Source of the DNA: Sedimentisphaerales bacterium
Lineage (GTDB): Bacteria; Planctomycetota; Phycisphaerae; Sedimentisphaerales; Anaerobacaceae
Assembly (NCBI GenBank): GCA_016933295.1
Contig: JAFGBG010000118.1
Coordinates: forward strand, 1-39,822
Direction: 5' to 3'
Length of the DNA: 39,822 nucleotides
Both the position numbers and the translations under genes were made by a program. The stretch's first letter is position 1, and each line of letters opens with the position of its first letter. The notes below the pieces were generated by a model. That model saw only the letters and a program-made list of their open reading frames with translations. It had not been told where the DNA came from and made no database searches. Positions 1-8,703 of the stretch are shown here, in pieces.

Positions 1-18
1 AAATGTTATTAAAGTTTC

Positions 19-483
19 TCACGATAAAAAAGTTATTCGCCGCCTGGAAAAACTCCTCGCGGCATAAAATCGGTCAGTTTGAGTAATAGTAGATAATGAT
101 TCACAATATAAAATCCATGGATAACGGATTTCAAAATCAATACTTTTGCCTTCATCAATGCTTGTATCTTTTCTCAATACAATTTCACATTCTGTTTTTC
201 GGCTCCATAATATCAATGCCTCAGCACATGTAAATGCATAAAGAATAGATCCAGATATTTCAAAAAGATTTCCTGATTGCTTTTCGCATTCAAACTGAGG
301 AGTCATTTTTTTATCATATTTATGTAAAATTCGATAATAATGATTATAATTAGAATTGGCGAGTTCTTTATATTCTGCCAATGTTCGTGGACACCAAAGC
401 CACTTACCCTCTTTTTTTACAAGTTGCCCTGACTGTTTTAAACGCTCGAATTGTGAAATCCCGTCTTTTTCTTTATCTGGCAT
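19..483 (-). CDS. hypothetical protein (154 aa)
   Basis: Intact ORF with plausible amino-acid composition; no family recognised. Confidence 0.5.
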   Translation of the reverse strand: MPDKEKDGISQFERLKQSGQLVKKEGKWLWCPRTLAEYKELANSNYNHYYRILHKYDKKMTPQFECEKQSGNLFEISGSILYAFTCAEALILWSRKTECEIVLRKDTSIDEGKSIDFEIRYPWILYCESLSTITQTDRFYAARSFSRRRITFLS

Positions 484-558
484 TTTTTTATCTGTCTTTC
501 ATCGGATTGGTACAAACAGGATAACGGACGGTTGTGCATTATCCCGATAGTACCGCTT

Positions 559-581
559 GGAAGGTGTATAACCTACCTTCC
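559..581. repeat. Small hairpin GGAAGGT-N9-ACCTTCC
   Basis: 7-bp inverted repeat read directly; no U-run follows, so not a clear terminator. Confidence 0.4.
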
Positions 582-774
582 TGATATTTACACTGTTCTA
601 CTCCATTATGACCGAAATCAAATTTTTGTCAAACGCACGTTTTATTTTGCTTATCTGACTGAAGGAAAACAACTGTGTCAGATTAAATTTACTATTTTTC
701 CTGTTATTTGTCAGCAAATAATTTTGGTTGATTTATATGGAAAAAGCGGTTTGTAACAAAAAAATGAATGTTCT

Positions 775-1185
775 TCCTAAACAGATTCTTCGACAGGCTC
801 AGAATAACAAAGTCTAAAATCCGTTTAAAGCTGTGTTTATCTGTGTCTGTTATTAAGAATACAAAATACAGCTTTATTCAATTAGTTGAAGATTGCCACG
901 GCCTGCTTTGCAGACCTCGCAATGACAATAAAAAAGAGTCTGTAATTGCGAGCGGAAGCGAAGCAATCTTCAAACAATACAAATCTTTCTCAGAAGCTCT
1001 AAAAAAACGAAACTTGAAGAAAAAGGAAGCGCTCCGCGAGACTATTTTAACAGATTCCTCGGCTGCGCTCGGAATGACAGTTGGGTTTTGTTACGGGCTC
1101 TAAATATGTCCGATATTGTTTCATAGTATTTTTATTAATGGAAGATTGCCGCGGCTCTTTGGGCCTCGCAATGACAAATTAGATT
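775..1185. repeat. Cluster of dispersed intergenic repeat units (attgcgagcggaagcgaagcaatctt / gaagattgcc..gcctcgcaatgaca / cagattcctcggctgcgctcggaatgaca / agattcttcgacaggctcagaataaca)
   Basis: Two related copies of 'gaagattgcc[ga]cggc...cctcgcaatgaca' near 888-923 and 1141-1176, an inverted copy near 933-978, and two more variants; these resemble interspersed repeats common in many bacterial genomes. Confidence 0.7.
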
Positions 1186-1253
1186 ATTGGAGATTTTCGT
1201 CGCAAGGGGCCTTATTCTCGACAAAATTATTTTAAAAAAGTTATTGTTTTTTC

Positions 1254-1285
1254 TTGAACTTTATGTGATTATGTGAGTATATAAT
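1254..1285 (+). promoter_or_regulatory. Putative sigma70-like promoter of the ars operon (TTGAAC ... TATATA/TATAAT)
   Basis: TTGAAC at 1254-1259 with TATATA 1278-1283 (18-bp spacer) or TATAAT 1280-1285 (20-bp spacer), directly upstream of arsR. Confidence 0.5.
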
Positions 1286-1291
1286 CACATA
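1262..1291. promoter_or_regulatory. Putative ArsR operator: TATGTGATTAT-N8-ATAATCACATA
   Basis: Perfect 11-bp inverted repeat overlapping the promoter of the arsR-like gene. Confidence 0.75.
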
Positions 1292-1313
1292 GTAAATTAC
1301 TGATGGAGGTCGA

Positions 1314-1643
1314 ATGTTAAATAAAGATAAACGATTGTTATTCGAAAAACAGGCGGAAATCGCCAGGGCGATGGCCCATCCCTTGCGTATTGCGATTATT
1401 CATTTTCTTAAAGACGGCGAGCAGTGTGTCTGTGATATCGCCGAAAATGTCGGCTCTGAGCGGTCGAACGTATCGCGGCATCTTTCTGTTATGACCGGCG
1501 CCGGCCTGCTGGAATATCGCAAGGACGGGCTTAAGGTTATTTATAAGCTAAAGTGTATCTGCATCGTGGATTTTTTCTCTTGCGTGACCGACGTTTTGAA
1601 GCGGCAGGCCAAAGACAGTGAAAAACTGCTGAAGGCCCTGTAA
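1314..1643 (+). CDS. arsR: ArsR/SmtB-family transcriptional regulator
   Basis: Winged HTH 'MAHPLRIAIIHFLKDGEQCVCDIAENVGSERSNVSRHLSVMTGAGLLEYRKDGLKVIYKL' with a CVCD metal-binding motif. Confidence 0.9.
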   Translation: MLNKDKRLLFEKQAEIARAMAHPLRIAIIHFLKDGEQCVCDIAENVGSERSNVSRHLSVMTGAGLLEYRKDGLKVIYKLKCICIVDFFSCVTDVLKRQAKDSEKLLKAL

Positions 1644-1750
1644 GTTGAGTGTAAAAGTTAAAAATCAAAAATAAAAATTGTGGAATTCGCCGGAGGCGGA
1701 TGACTTCCTTAATTTTGCATTTTTCACTTTAATTTTTAATTTGTTTTGTT

Positions 1751-3079
1751 ATGAACTGGAAAAAGTTAGCAATTATTACGGCGGTATTTATCGGATGTTT
1801 TTATCTGCCGGTGGGGATTGCCCGCTTCGATAATGCGATTACCGAGTCGCTGCATTTGGTTAAATGGTATGCCCGCGAGCATGTTTTATTGTGCTTAGTT
1901 CCGGCGTTTTTTATCGCCGGGGCGATTTCTGTTTTTGTCAGCCAGGCTTCGGTAATGAAATATCTCGGCGCCAAGGCCAACAAGATTCTTGCATACGGCG
2001 TAGCTTCGATATCCGGCAGTATTCTTGCGGTTTGTTCCTGCACGGTTCTGCCGCTGTTTGCCGGTATATATAGGATGGGGGCCGGCCTGGGGCCTGCGAC
2101 GACCTTTCTTTATGCGGGGCCTGCCGTCAACGTGCTTGCGATAATCCTGACCGCCCGTATCCTCGGGCTGGAAATAGGTATCGCTCGTGCGGTCGGGGCG
2201 ATTGTTTTCAGCGTTGTGATCGGGCTTTTGATGCACCTGATTTATCGCAAAGAGGAGATTGAGAAGAACAATATGCAAATGGCCATGCCTGAGATGCAGG
2301 TAAGCAGGCCGTTGTGGAAAAACGCCTTATATTTCGCTTCGATGGTCGGCATTCTCGTATTTGCCAACTGGGCGCGCAGCGGTGACATTCGCGCTGTGTT
2401 TTTATGCTGCCCGGACAGTTTGACCCCTTACAGGGTCGAGGGGACACTTGTTAGCCGCACTGAAGATACGGTAACGATTTTAGATACTTCCGGCAAGACC
2501 AACGAAATACCCGCCGAGCTTCTTCAGGAAATCACCGACCTCAAGAAAAACAGCCTTTACGAGCTGATCTACAAAATTCGCTGGATTCTGGTTCTTGTGC
2601 TTTTAGCCGGTTTTGGTGTGATGGTATTTTCGTGGTTTAATCGCGGCGAAATTTCGCAATGGCTTGGCGCGACGTGGGATTTTGCCTGGCAGATACTGCC
2701 GCTGTTGCTTGCCGGAGTTTTGCTTGCCGGATTTTTACTCGGCCGACCCGATCCCGGGCATCAGGGAGTGATTCCCGCCGAGTGGGTCAATCGTGCGGTC
2801 GGCGGCAATTCCATCTGGTCGAATCTTTTTGCCGCTGTTGCCGGGGCGTTTATGTACTTTGCGACTTTGACGGAGGTTCCCATCTTGCAGGGGCTGATGG
2901 GCGCAGGGATGGGAAAGGGACCTGCGCTGGCGCTGCTTCTTGCCGGGCCTGCGTTGTCTTTGCCGAATATGCTTGTGATTCGCTCGGTGATGGGGACGCA
3001 GAAGACCGTTGTTTTTGTGACGCTTGTTATTGTTATGGCGACGATATCTGGGATGATTTTCGGCGCTTTTTGGGGATAA
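1751..3079 (+). CDS. Permease of the DUF318/PF03773 type (ArsP- or SO_0444-like)
   Basis: Polytopic protein with 'CSCTVLPLFAGIYRMGAGLGPATTFLYAGPAVN' and 'TLTEVPILQGLMGAGMGKGPALALLLAGPALSLPNML' repeats; arsenic-operon context. Confidence 0.85.
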   Translation: MNWKKLAIITAVFIGCFYLPVGIARFDNAITESLHLVKWYAREHVLLCLVPAFFIAGAISVFVSQASVMKYLGAKANKILAYGVASISGSILAVCSCTVLPLFAGIYRMGAGLGPATTFLYAGPAVNVLAIILTARILGLEIGIARAVGAIVFSVVIGLLMHLIYRKEEIEKNNMQMAMPEMQVSRPLWKNALYFASMVGILVFANWARSGDIRAVFLCCPDSLTPYRVEGTLVSRTEDTVTILDTSGKTNEIPAELLQEITDLKKNSLYELIYKIRWILVLVLLAGFGVMVFSWFNRGEISQWLGATWDFAWQILPLLLAGVLLAGFLLGRPDPGHQGVIPAEWVNRAVGGNSIWSNLFAAVAGAFMYFATLTEVPILQGLMGAGMGKGPALALLLAGPALSLPNMLVIRSVMGTQKTVVFVTLVIVMATISGMIFGAFWG

Positions 3080-3093
3080 GGAAGGATAAAAAT

Positions 3094-3297
3094 ATGCTTG
3101 ATGAAAAAATACGGGAATTGATTGCGATAGGGGCATCCGTATCGGCGAATTGTCATTCCTGTGTGAAATATCATACTGCACGGGCACGGGAGATGAAAAT
3201 TGACGAGGACGAAATCCGGCAGGCGATTGATGTGGGAAAAATGGTAAGAAAGGGTGCTGCCGGCCAGATGGATAAGTTGATTGAAGAATTATCATAA
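3094..3297 (+). CDS. Carboxymuconolactone decarboxylase/AhpD-like mini-protein (67 aa)
   Basis: ATG at 3094 (the ORF track gives a longer out-of-context start at 2659); 'LIAIGASVSANCHSCVKYHTARAREMKIDEDEIRQAIDVG' resembles the CMD core with a CxxC. Confidence 0.75.
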   Translation: MLDEKIRELIAIGASVSANCHSCVKYHTARAREMKIDEDEIRQAIDVGKMVRKGAAGQMDKLIEELS

Positions 3298-3318
3298 TAA
3301 ATTTTAAGGTATCTTATA

Positions 3319-4134
3319 ATGTCCGAATCTAACGAGAAAATCAGAGAGAAGGTTCGTCAGGGATATACGCAGATCGCGCAAGGCGGCACGGGCTGCTGCT
3401 GTGGCTCTTCAACGCCGGACAAACTCGCCGAGGGAATTGGTTATACCAGCGGGGAGCTGGATGTTTTGCCGGACGGGGCTAATATGGGGCTTTCCTGCGG
3501 CAATCCGACGGCCATCGCAAATCTTCGGCCGGGCCAGATTGTTTTGGATTTAGGCAGCGGTGGCGGTTTCGATTGTTTTATTGCCGCTAAAAAAGTCGGC
3601 CCGAACGGTCGTGCTATCGGTGTGGATATGACCGCCGAGATGGTTGGCAAGGCAAGGGCGGGCATCTCGAAATTCACGGAAAAAACGGGGCTGTCCAACG
3701 TCGAGTTTCGTCTCGGTGAAATTGAGCATCTTCCTGCGGCCGATGCGAGTGTCGATGTGGTGATTTCGAATTGCGTGATTAATCTTTCGCCGGACAAGCA
3801 GCAGGTCTGGAACGAGATTGCCCGGGTATTAAAACCGGGCGGTAAGGTGTGCATTTCGGATCTTGCTCTGAAAAAAGTCTTGCCGGAGAATGTCTTAAAA
3901 TCCGCAACGGCACTTGTCGGTTGTATTGCTGGGGCGGTTCTAATAGATACGACCGTGGAGATGGTAAAACAGGCGGGCTTGAGCGGCATTAAGATCGAAG
4001 AGAAATCAAATGCTATCGATTTGATGGTTGATAGTAACGATCCGCTGTATAAAGAAGTATTGGAATCTCTGCCGCAGGGGACACGACCAAGTGACTATGT
4101 CGTGAGTATTAATATAACGGTATATAAGAAATAA
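3319..4134 (+). CDS. arsM: Arsenite S-adenosylmethionine methyltransferase
   Basis: N-terminal CCCG, 'MGLSCGNPTAIANLRPGQIVLDLGSGGGFDCFIAAKKVG', 'VISNCVINLSPDKQQVWNEIARVLKPGG'. Confidence 0.93.
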   Translation: MSESNEKIREKVRQGYTQIAQGGTGCCCGSSTPDKLAEGIGYTSGELDVLPDGANMGLSCGNPTAIANLRPGQIVLDLGSGGGFDCFIAAKKVGPNGRAIGVDMTAEMVGKARAGISKFTEKTGLSNVEFRLGEIEHLPAADASVDVVISNCVINLSPDKQQVWNEIARVLKPGGKVCISDLALKKVLPENVLKSATALVGCIAGAVLIDTTVEMVKQAGLSGIKIEEKSNAIDLMVDSNDPLYKEVLESLPQGTRPSDYVVSINITVYKK

Positions 4135-4150
4135 ATTGAATTAGTAATGT

Positions 4151-5410
4151 ATGGAAATTAACGAATCCCACAAGTCAGGCAAAGGGCTTAATATTTTCGA
4201 AAAATATCTGACGGTCTGGGTGGCACTTTGTATTGCCGGCGGAATCGTCCTCGGGAAACTGGTTCCCGGCTTTGCTCGAACACTGGATGGAATTGCTGTT
4301 AATGTCAACGGCGCGCCGGTCGTCTCGATACCCATTGCGGTCTGTTTGTTCTTCATGATGTATCCCATCATGGTAAAAATCGACTTCGCCGAGGTGCTTA
4401 AAGCGGGGAAAAGCATCAAGCCTGTGGGTTTAACTTTGTTTGTGAACTGGGCCGTCAAGCCGTTTACGATGTATGCTATTTCGCTGCTGTTTCTTGGCAC
4501 TTTGTTCTATGGTTTGATAGGGCCAGAAGAGGTTGATTATGTCAAGATGCCGCTCGGGCAAAAACTCGTCGAGGGCGATAAATACGGCGTAGGCAGGGTT
4601 GTATGGTACGATCCCGCCAAGCGGATGGAAGCTCCGAGCGAAGATGCCGGAGCCGTGCTGAGGCTGAAGGTCCCGCTGTGGAAGAGTTATCTGGCTGGGT
4701 GCATCCTGCTGGGTATTGCTCCATGTACGGCGATGGTTCTGGTCTGGGGGTATCTGGCAAAAGGGAACGACGGGCACACACTTGTTATGGTGGCCGTAAA
4801 TTCGCTGACAATGTTGGTGCTATACGGTCCTTTGGGAGGATTTCTGCTCAGAGTCGGCAGGCTGCCGGTGCCCTGGCAGGCGCTGGTGCTGTCTATCGCC
4901 ATTTACGTTGCTCTGCCGCTTGTGGCCGGATATTTTTCCAGGAAGTGGATTATTTCCGTTAAGGGCGAGCGGTGGTTCCGGGAAAAATTCCTGCATTTCC
5001 TGACTCCGGTTACTATTATTGCCCTACTTATCACTCTGGTACTTTTGTTTTCGTTCAAGGGTGAGGTTATTCTGTCCAATCCACTGACTATTCTCTGGAT
5101 AGCGATACCGCTGTTCATTCAGACGAACGTGATTTTCTGGCTCGCTTACGGAGCGGCAAAAATTTTTAAACTGGAATATCGCGATGCGGCTCCTTCTGCT
5201 ATGATAGGAGCGTCCAATCATTTTGAAGTTGCCATCGCCACGGCGACAATGCTGTTCGGTTTATCTTCCGGCGCGGCCCTGGCGACCGTAGTCGGCGTGC
5301 TTATCGAGGTACCGGTGATGCTGATGCTTGTGCGGATATGTTTGAAGACGCGGAATTGGTTTCGAACCGAACCTGTAAAAGTAGAATCGATTGTGAAGGA
5401 GGTATCATGA
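4151..5410 (+). CDS. acr3: ACR3-family arsenite efflux transporter
   Basis: '[22 protein letters not shown]', '[45 protein letters not shown]' typical of ACR3. Confidence 0.93.
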   Translation: MEINESHKSGKGLNIFEKYLTVWVALCIAGGIVLGKLVPGFARTLDGIAVNVNGAPVVSIPIAVCLFFMMYPIMVKIDFAEVLKAGKSIKPVGLTLFVNWAVKPFTMYAISLLFLGTLFYGLIGPEEVDYVKMPLGQKLVEGDKYGVGRVVWYDPAKRMEAPSEDAGAVLRLKVPLWKSYLAGCILLGIAPCTAMVLVWGYLAKGNDGHTLVMVAVNSLTMLVLYGPLGGFLLRVGRLPVPWQALVLSIAIYVALPLVAGYFSRKWIISVKGERWFREKFLHFLTPVTIIALLITLVLLFSFKGEVILSNPLTILWIAIPLFIQTNVIFWLAYGAAKIFKLEYRDAAPSAMIGASNHFEVAIATATMLFGLSSGAALATVVGVLIEVPVMLMLVRICLKTRNWFRTEPVKVESIVKEVS

Positions 5411-5640
5411 AAAAGATACAGATTCTTGGAACGGGATGTCCGAAATGTAAAAAATTAGCCGAGAATGTCGAGACAGCGGCAAAAGATTTGGGCGGCGAAT
5501 TCGATATTGAGAAAGTCACCGAGATAAACGAGATTATGAAGTTCGGCGTGATGATGACTCCGGCCCTGGCGATTGACGGCCAGGTCAAAGTCGTCGGTAA
5601 AGTGCCGTCGCCGGATGAAATTAAGTCGATGCTGTCATAA
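5407..5640 (+). CDS. Thioredoxin-like small redox-active disulfide protein
   Basis: ATG at 5407 overlaps the acr3 stop (ATGA); '[20 protein letters not shown]...[20 protein letters not shown]'. Confidence 0.9.
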   Translation: MKKIQILGTGCPKCKKLAENVETAAKDLGGEFDIEKVTEINEIMKFGVMMTPALAIDGQVKVVGKVPSPDEIKSMLS

Positions 5641-5642
5641 TA

Positions 5643-5888
5643 TTGGAGAAAATAACTTTGTGTCTGGCAGACTGGAAAAAAGCTTCAGATAAAACAATCG
5701 TATGCTATTGCATGAAAGTTAATAAGCAAGGCATTGTCTCTGCTATTCAGGCCGGCGCCGATAGTATAAAACAAATCCGGCAAATAACCGGAGCATGTAC
5801 TGGAAATCAATGCAAGGAATTAAATCCTGAAGGGCGTTGCTGTCATTTGGATATTGTCGAATTATTAAAGTTTTATGGAAACAATTAG
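5643..5888 (+). CDS. BFD-like [2Fe-2S]-binding protein
   Basis: TTG start; 'IVCYCMKVNKQGIVSAIQAGADSIKQIRQITGACTGNQCKELNPEGRCC'. Confidence 0.75.
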   Translation: MEKITLCLADWKKASDKTIVCYCMKVNKQGIVSAIQAGADSIKQIRQITGACTGNQCKELNPEGRCCHLDIVELLKFYGNN

Positions 5889-5924
5889 GACACGTCCTGT
5901 GATTGTTGCAGTTAAGGTTGAAAT

Positions 5925-6647
5925 GTGAGACTTATTACAATTAATATTTTGTGTAGTGTATTGCTTTTATCATGTAATGCACCTGTTAAAAGCGTAAAAC
6001 ATATAGATGATAATAGTTCGAGCTGGTATTACCCGGATTGGGCGGCCAATGCTCCATATGCTCCTACTTTTGAAATGCTTGATACCGAAAGCAGCCTCGG
6101 ACCTTATGCAAAACAGACTAAAACAATTACGCTAAAAGATTTGGTAAAGATGCACGGCCACTTATGTGACGGTTTAGTTACTGCTTCCTGTGCTTTGGAG
6201 CTTGGTCTGGATCGCTTATACCCTGATGGTGTTATTGATAGAACGGATACCTGCTGCATAAGTAATAATTCTCCGTGTTTTGGTGATACGGCCGCTTATC
6301 TTACGGGCGGCAGAATAAGATTTGGCACACAAAAAATTGATCCTAACTTGAGTAACGAATTAATAATTTACCGCATGTCGACAAAACAAGCGGTTAAAAT
6401 ATCTCTTAAGGAAGGAGTATTTCCTCCCGAGCTTGCAGAGCTTGAAAAGAAGATAAAATCAGGCGATTTTACTATCGAACAAATGCGACTATGTCAGAAA
6501 CTTGGTTGGGATTTTGCGGAGAGCCTTATTAATAAGTCGCTCGGTGAATCGTTTGTTGTCGAAGATATAGATGATTTAGTTTGGAAATCTGATAACTATA
6601 TTTATCAGGGAAAGAGAAGCGACATAATAAATAAAAATATCAAATAA
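5925..6647 (+). CDS. FmdE-like domain lipoprotein
   Basis: GTG start; lipobox-like 'ILCSVLLLSC'; 'LKDLVKMHGHLCDGLVTASCALELGLDRL' as in FmdE-family proteins. Confidence 0.7.
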   Translation: MRLITINILCSVLLLSCNAPVKSVKHIDDNSSSWYYPDWAANAPYAPTFEMLDTESSLGPYAKQTKTITLKDLVKMHGHLCDGLVTASCALELGLDRLYPDGVIDRTDTCCISNNSPCFGDTAAYLTGGRIRFGTQKIDPNLSNELIIYRMSTKQAVKISLKEGVFPPELAELEKKIKSGDFTIEQMRLCQKLGWDFAESLINKSLGESFVVEDIDDLVWKSDNYIYQGKRSDIINKNIK

Positions 6648-6673
6648 GGATTATTAAAGAAAGGTAAAGCATA

Positions 6674-7042
6674 ATGAGTAACGAAAATATATGTTCGGGC
6701 GGACCAAAGCTGATTTTCGCATGTTCAGGTGCGGCCGACGTGGGGGAAATTTCCGACCGTGCGGCGAGAAAGTTAAGCAAAGACGGCGTTGGAGCGATGT
6801 TTTGTCTTGCCGGTATCGGCGGAGAAGTCGAGCCGATTCTGAAAAAAACTCACTCGGCCTCGAAAATTCTGGCGATTGACGGCTGTTCGCTGAATTGTGT
6901 GAAAAGTACTCTCGAACAGGCCGGATTTGAGGAATTCGAATATATTCGTGTCACCGACCTTGGATTGGAAAAGGGCAAAAGTCCGGCCAGTGAAGAAAAT
7001 ATCGCAAAAGTAACCGCCGCGGCGGCAGAGAAGCTTTCTTAG
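6674..7042 (+). CDS. Putative zinc-binding (DGC domain) protein
   Basis: 'LIFACSGAADVGEISDRAARKLSKDGVGAMFCLAGIGG...ILAIDGCSLNCVKSTLEQAG'. Confidence 0.85.
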   Translation: MSNENICSGGPKLIFACSGAADVGEISDRAARKLSKDGVGAMFCLAGIGGEVEPILKKTHSASKILAIDGCSLNCVKSTLEQAGFEEFEYIRVTDLGLEKGKSPASEENIAKVTAAAAEKLS

Positions 7043-7143
7043 AGTAGAAAGACTTGAAATTGTATCTTAAAATATGCCTGTGAACGTTTCCGAGTATCTT
7101 TGCAGGTCGAATATGAAATTATAGAAAGGCAGGTGGCTTGACT

Positions 7144-7680
7144 ATGAACCAAACGTTGAAAGTTGTCATTGTTGTCGTTCTTATTATTTCGATAATTGCG
7201 GTAATCAATATTAAGCGCAATAAATCTGAGCAGGGGGCCGGAGCGAATGCCGAGACAACGGCTGTCGTGAATGAACCGGCTCAGCCGGAGCCGTCTGTAA
7301 GTGAGGATGTGCCGCAGCCGATCGAACCTGATTCGCTGGCGAATTCGGAAATAACGGCAAGTGCCGAAGAACCTGTGCAGCCGGAGCAGCTTGTAACGAA
7401 GAAACTGCCGAAACTGCTCGATCTCGGTTCCGATCAGTGCATCCCGTGTAAATTGATGGCACCGATTCTCGAAGAGCTGAAGACCGAATATACCGGCAAA
7501 TTCAAAGTGGAATTTATGGACGTTCGGATAGATCCGATGCTGGCTAAGGTTTATAACATTAAGCTTATTCCAACTCAGATTTTCTTTGATGCTTCCGGCG
7601 AGGAGCTGTTCCGGCACGAAGGATTTTACTCCAAAGAAGATATACTTTCAAAGTGGAAAGATCTTGGTGTGGAATTCTGA
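7144..7680 (+). CDS. Membrane-anchored thioredoxin-fold protein
   Basis: N-terminal TM 'VVIVVVLIISIIAVI'; 'DQCIPCKLMAPILEELK' CxxC; cis-Pro 'KLIPTQIFFD'. Confidence 0.9.
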   Translation: MNQTLKVVIVVVLIISIIAVINIKRNKSEQGAGANAETTAVVNEPAQPEPSVSEDVPQPIEPDSLANSEITASAEEPVQPEQLVTKKLPKLLDLGSDQCIPCKLMAPILEELKTEYTGKFKVEFMDVRIDPMLAKVYNIKLIPTQIFFDASGEELFRHEGFYSKEDILSKWKDLGVEF

Positions 7681-7743
7681 GTGCCTGTAAAATCGGCGAA
7701 GGCGTACCCAAATAATATTATGAGTAGCTATAGGAGAATTAAG

Positions 7744-8700
7744 ATGAGACTTTCCGGTATTTTGTTAATTGTATGTTTCTTGACGCTGATATTAATAGTT
7801 CCTCTGCAGGGAGCCGGGCCGAATAGCACGTTAAAGCCGTCATCGACGCCGAAATCTGTGATAGTAAAGGACAAGTATCCAAACATAGAAATGGGATTTT
7901 TGAATGGCGCCGTTGTTTCTGATCAGCCGGAGGGTGTATTACTCAAAGCCGGCAGTCTGGTGGTTTATAACAAGGATCTGGACCGAACAATAGCCGAGGC
8001 CGATGAGAAAGTCAGGTCCGGGCTAAAAAAATATGCTTCATTGGTTTTGGAACAAATCTCCATTCCAAAATTGTTGGTTATAGAAATCAAACAAGAAGCG
8101 GCAAAAAACGGCCGGGAGATAACGGAAACGGACGACGATAAAATTATCCAGGATTACCTCCCTACATTGATCGAAAAAGTGAAAGTCAGCGATGCGGAAA
8201 TACTCGAATTCTATAATACAAATAAAGATTCGTTCGGCGATGCTACTCTGGCACAAATCAAACCTCAAATTCAACAATACCTTACCCAGCAGAACCTGCA
8301 GAAACTTATTAATGAAAGAATTCGTACCATTGGCGATAGAATGAAGATTGAAATTTCCGCTTCATGGCTAAAGGCCCAGGCGGCTTTGGAACGAGACAAT
8401 CCCGTTAATAAAGCGCGTGACAACGGAAAACCTACTATGGTTGATTTCGGATCCAAAGGTTGCGTGCCGTGTGACATGTTGGCTCCGATACTGGAGACGC
8501 TGCAGGAAAAATATAATGGCAAAGCCAATATCGTCGTCGTGTTGGTTGGTGAAGAGCCTGTACTTGCGTCACGTTACGGCGTGGAGGTGATTCCTCTCCA
8601 GATATTCTATGATAAAACCGGCAAAGAGGTATTCCGCCATGAAGGTTTTTACTCACAGAAAGAAATCGAGCAGAAGTTGTCGGAAGTTGGAGTCAATTAG
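7744..8700 (+). CDS. SurA_N/parvulin-chaperone-like plus thioredoxin fusion, exported
   Basis: Signal peptide 'MRLSGILLIVCFLTLILIVPLQGAG'; helical region similar to SurA N-domain; C-terminal 'KGCVPCDMLAPILETLQ...VIPLQIFYDKTGKEVFRHEGFYS'. Confidence 0.8.
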   Translation: MRLSGILLIVCFLTLILIVPLQGAGPNSTLKPSSTPKSVIVKDKYPNIEMGFLNGAVVSDQPEGVLLKAGSLVVYNKDLDRTIAEADEKVRSGLKKYASLVLEQISIPKLLVIEIKQEAAKNGREITETDDDKIIQDYLPTLIEKVKVSDAEILEFYNTNKDSFGDATLAQIKPQIQQYLTQQNLQKLINERIRTIGDRMKIEISASWLKAQAALERDNPVNKARDNGKPTMVDFGSKGCVPCDMLAPILETLQEKYNGKANIVVVLVGEEPVLASRYGVEVIPLQIFYDKTGKEVFRHEGFYSQKEIEQKLSEVGVN

Positions 8701-8703
8701 CAG

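Noticed and set aside
768-1103. 111-aa ORF
   Set aside because: Translates dispersed repeat units (SVIASGSEAI, DSSAALGMT); non-coding artefact.
1801-2447. Several minus-strand ORFs antisense to the permease
   Set aside because: Low-complexity, family-less shadow ORFs opposite a strong coding frame.
2659-3297. 212-aa plus-strand ORF
   Set aside because: Its N-terminal two thirds are out-of-frame reading of the permease; only 3094-3297 (CMD-like) is real.
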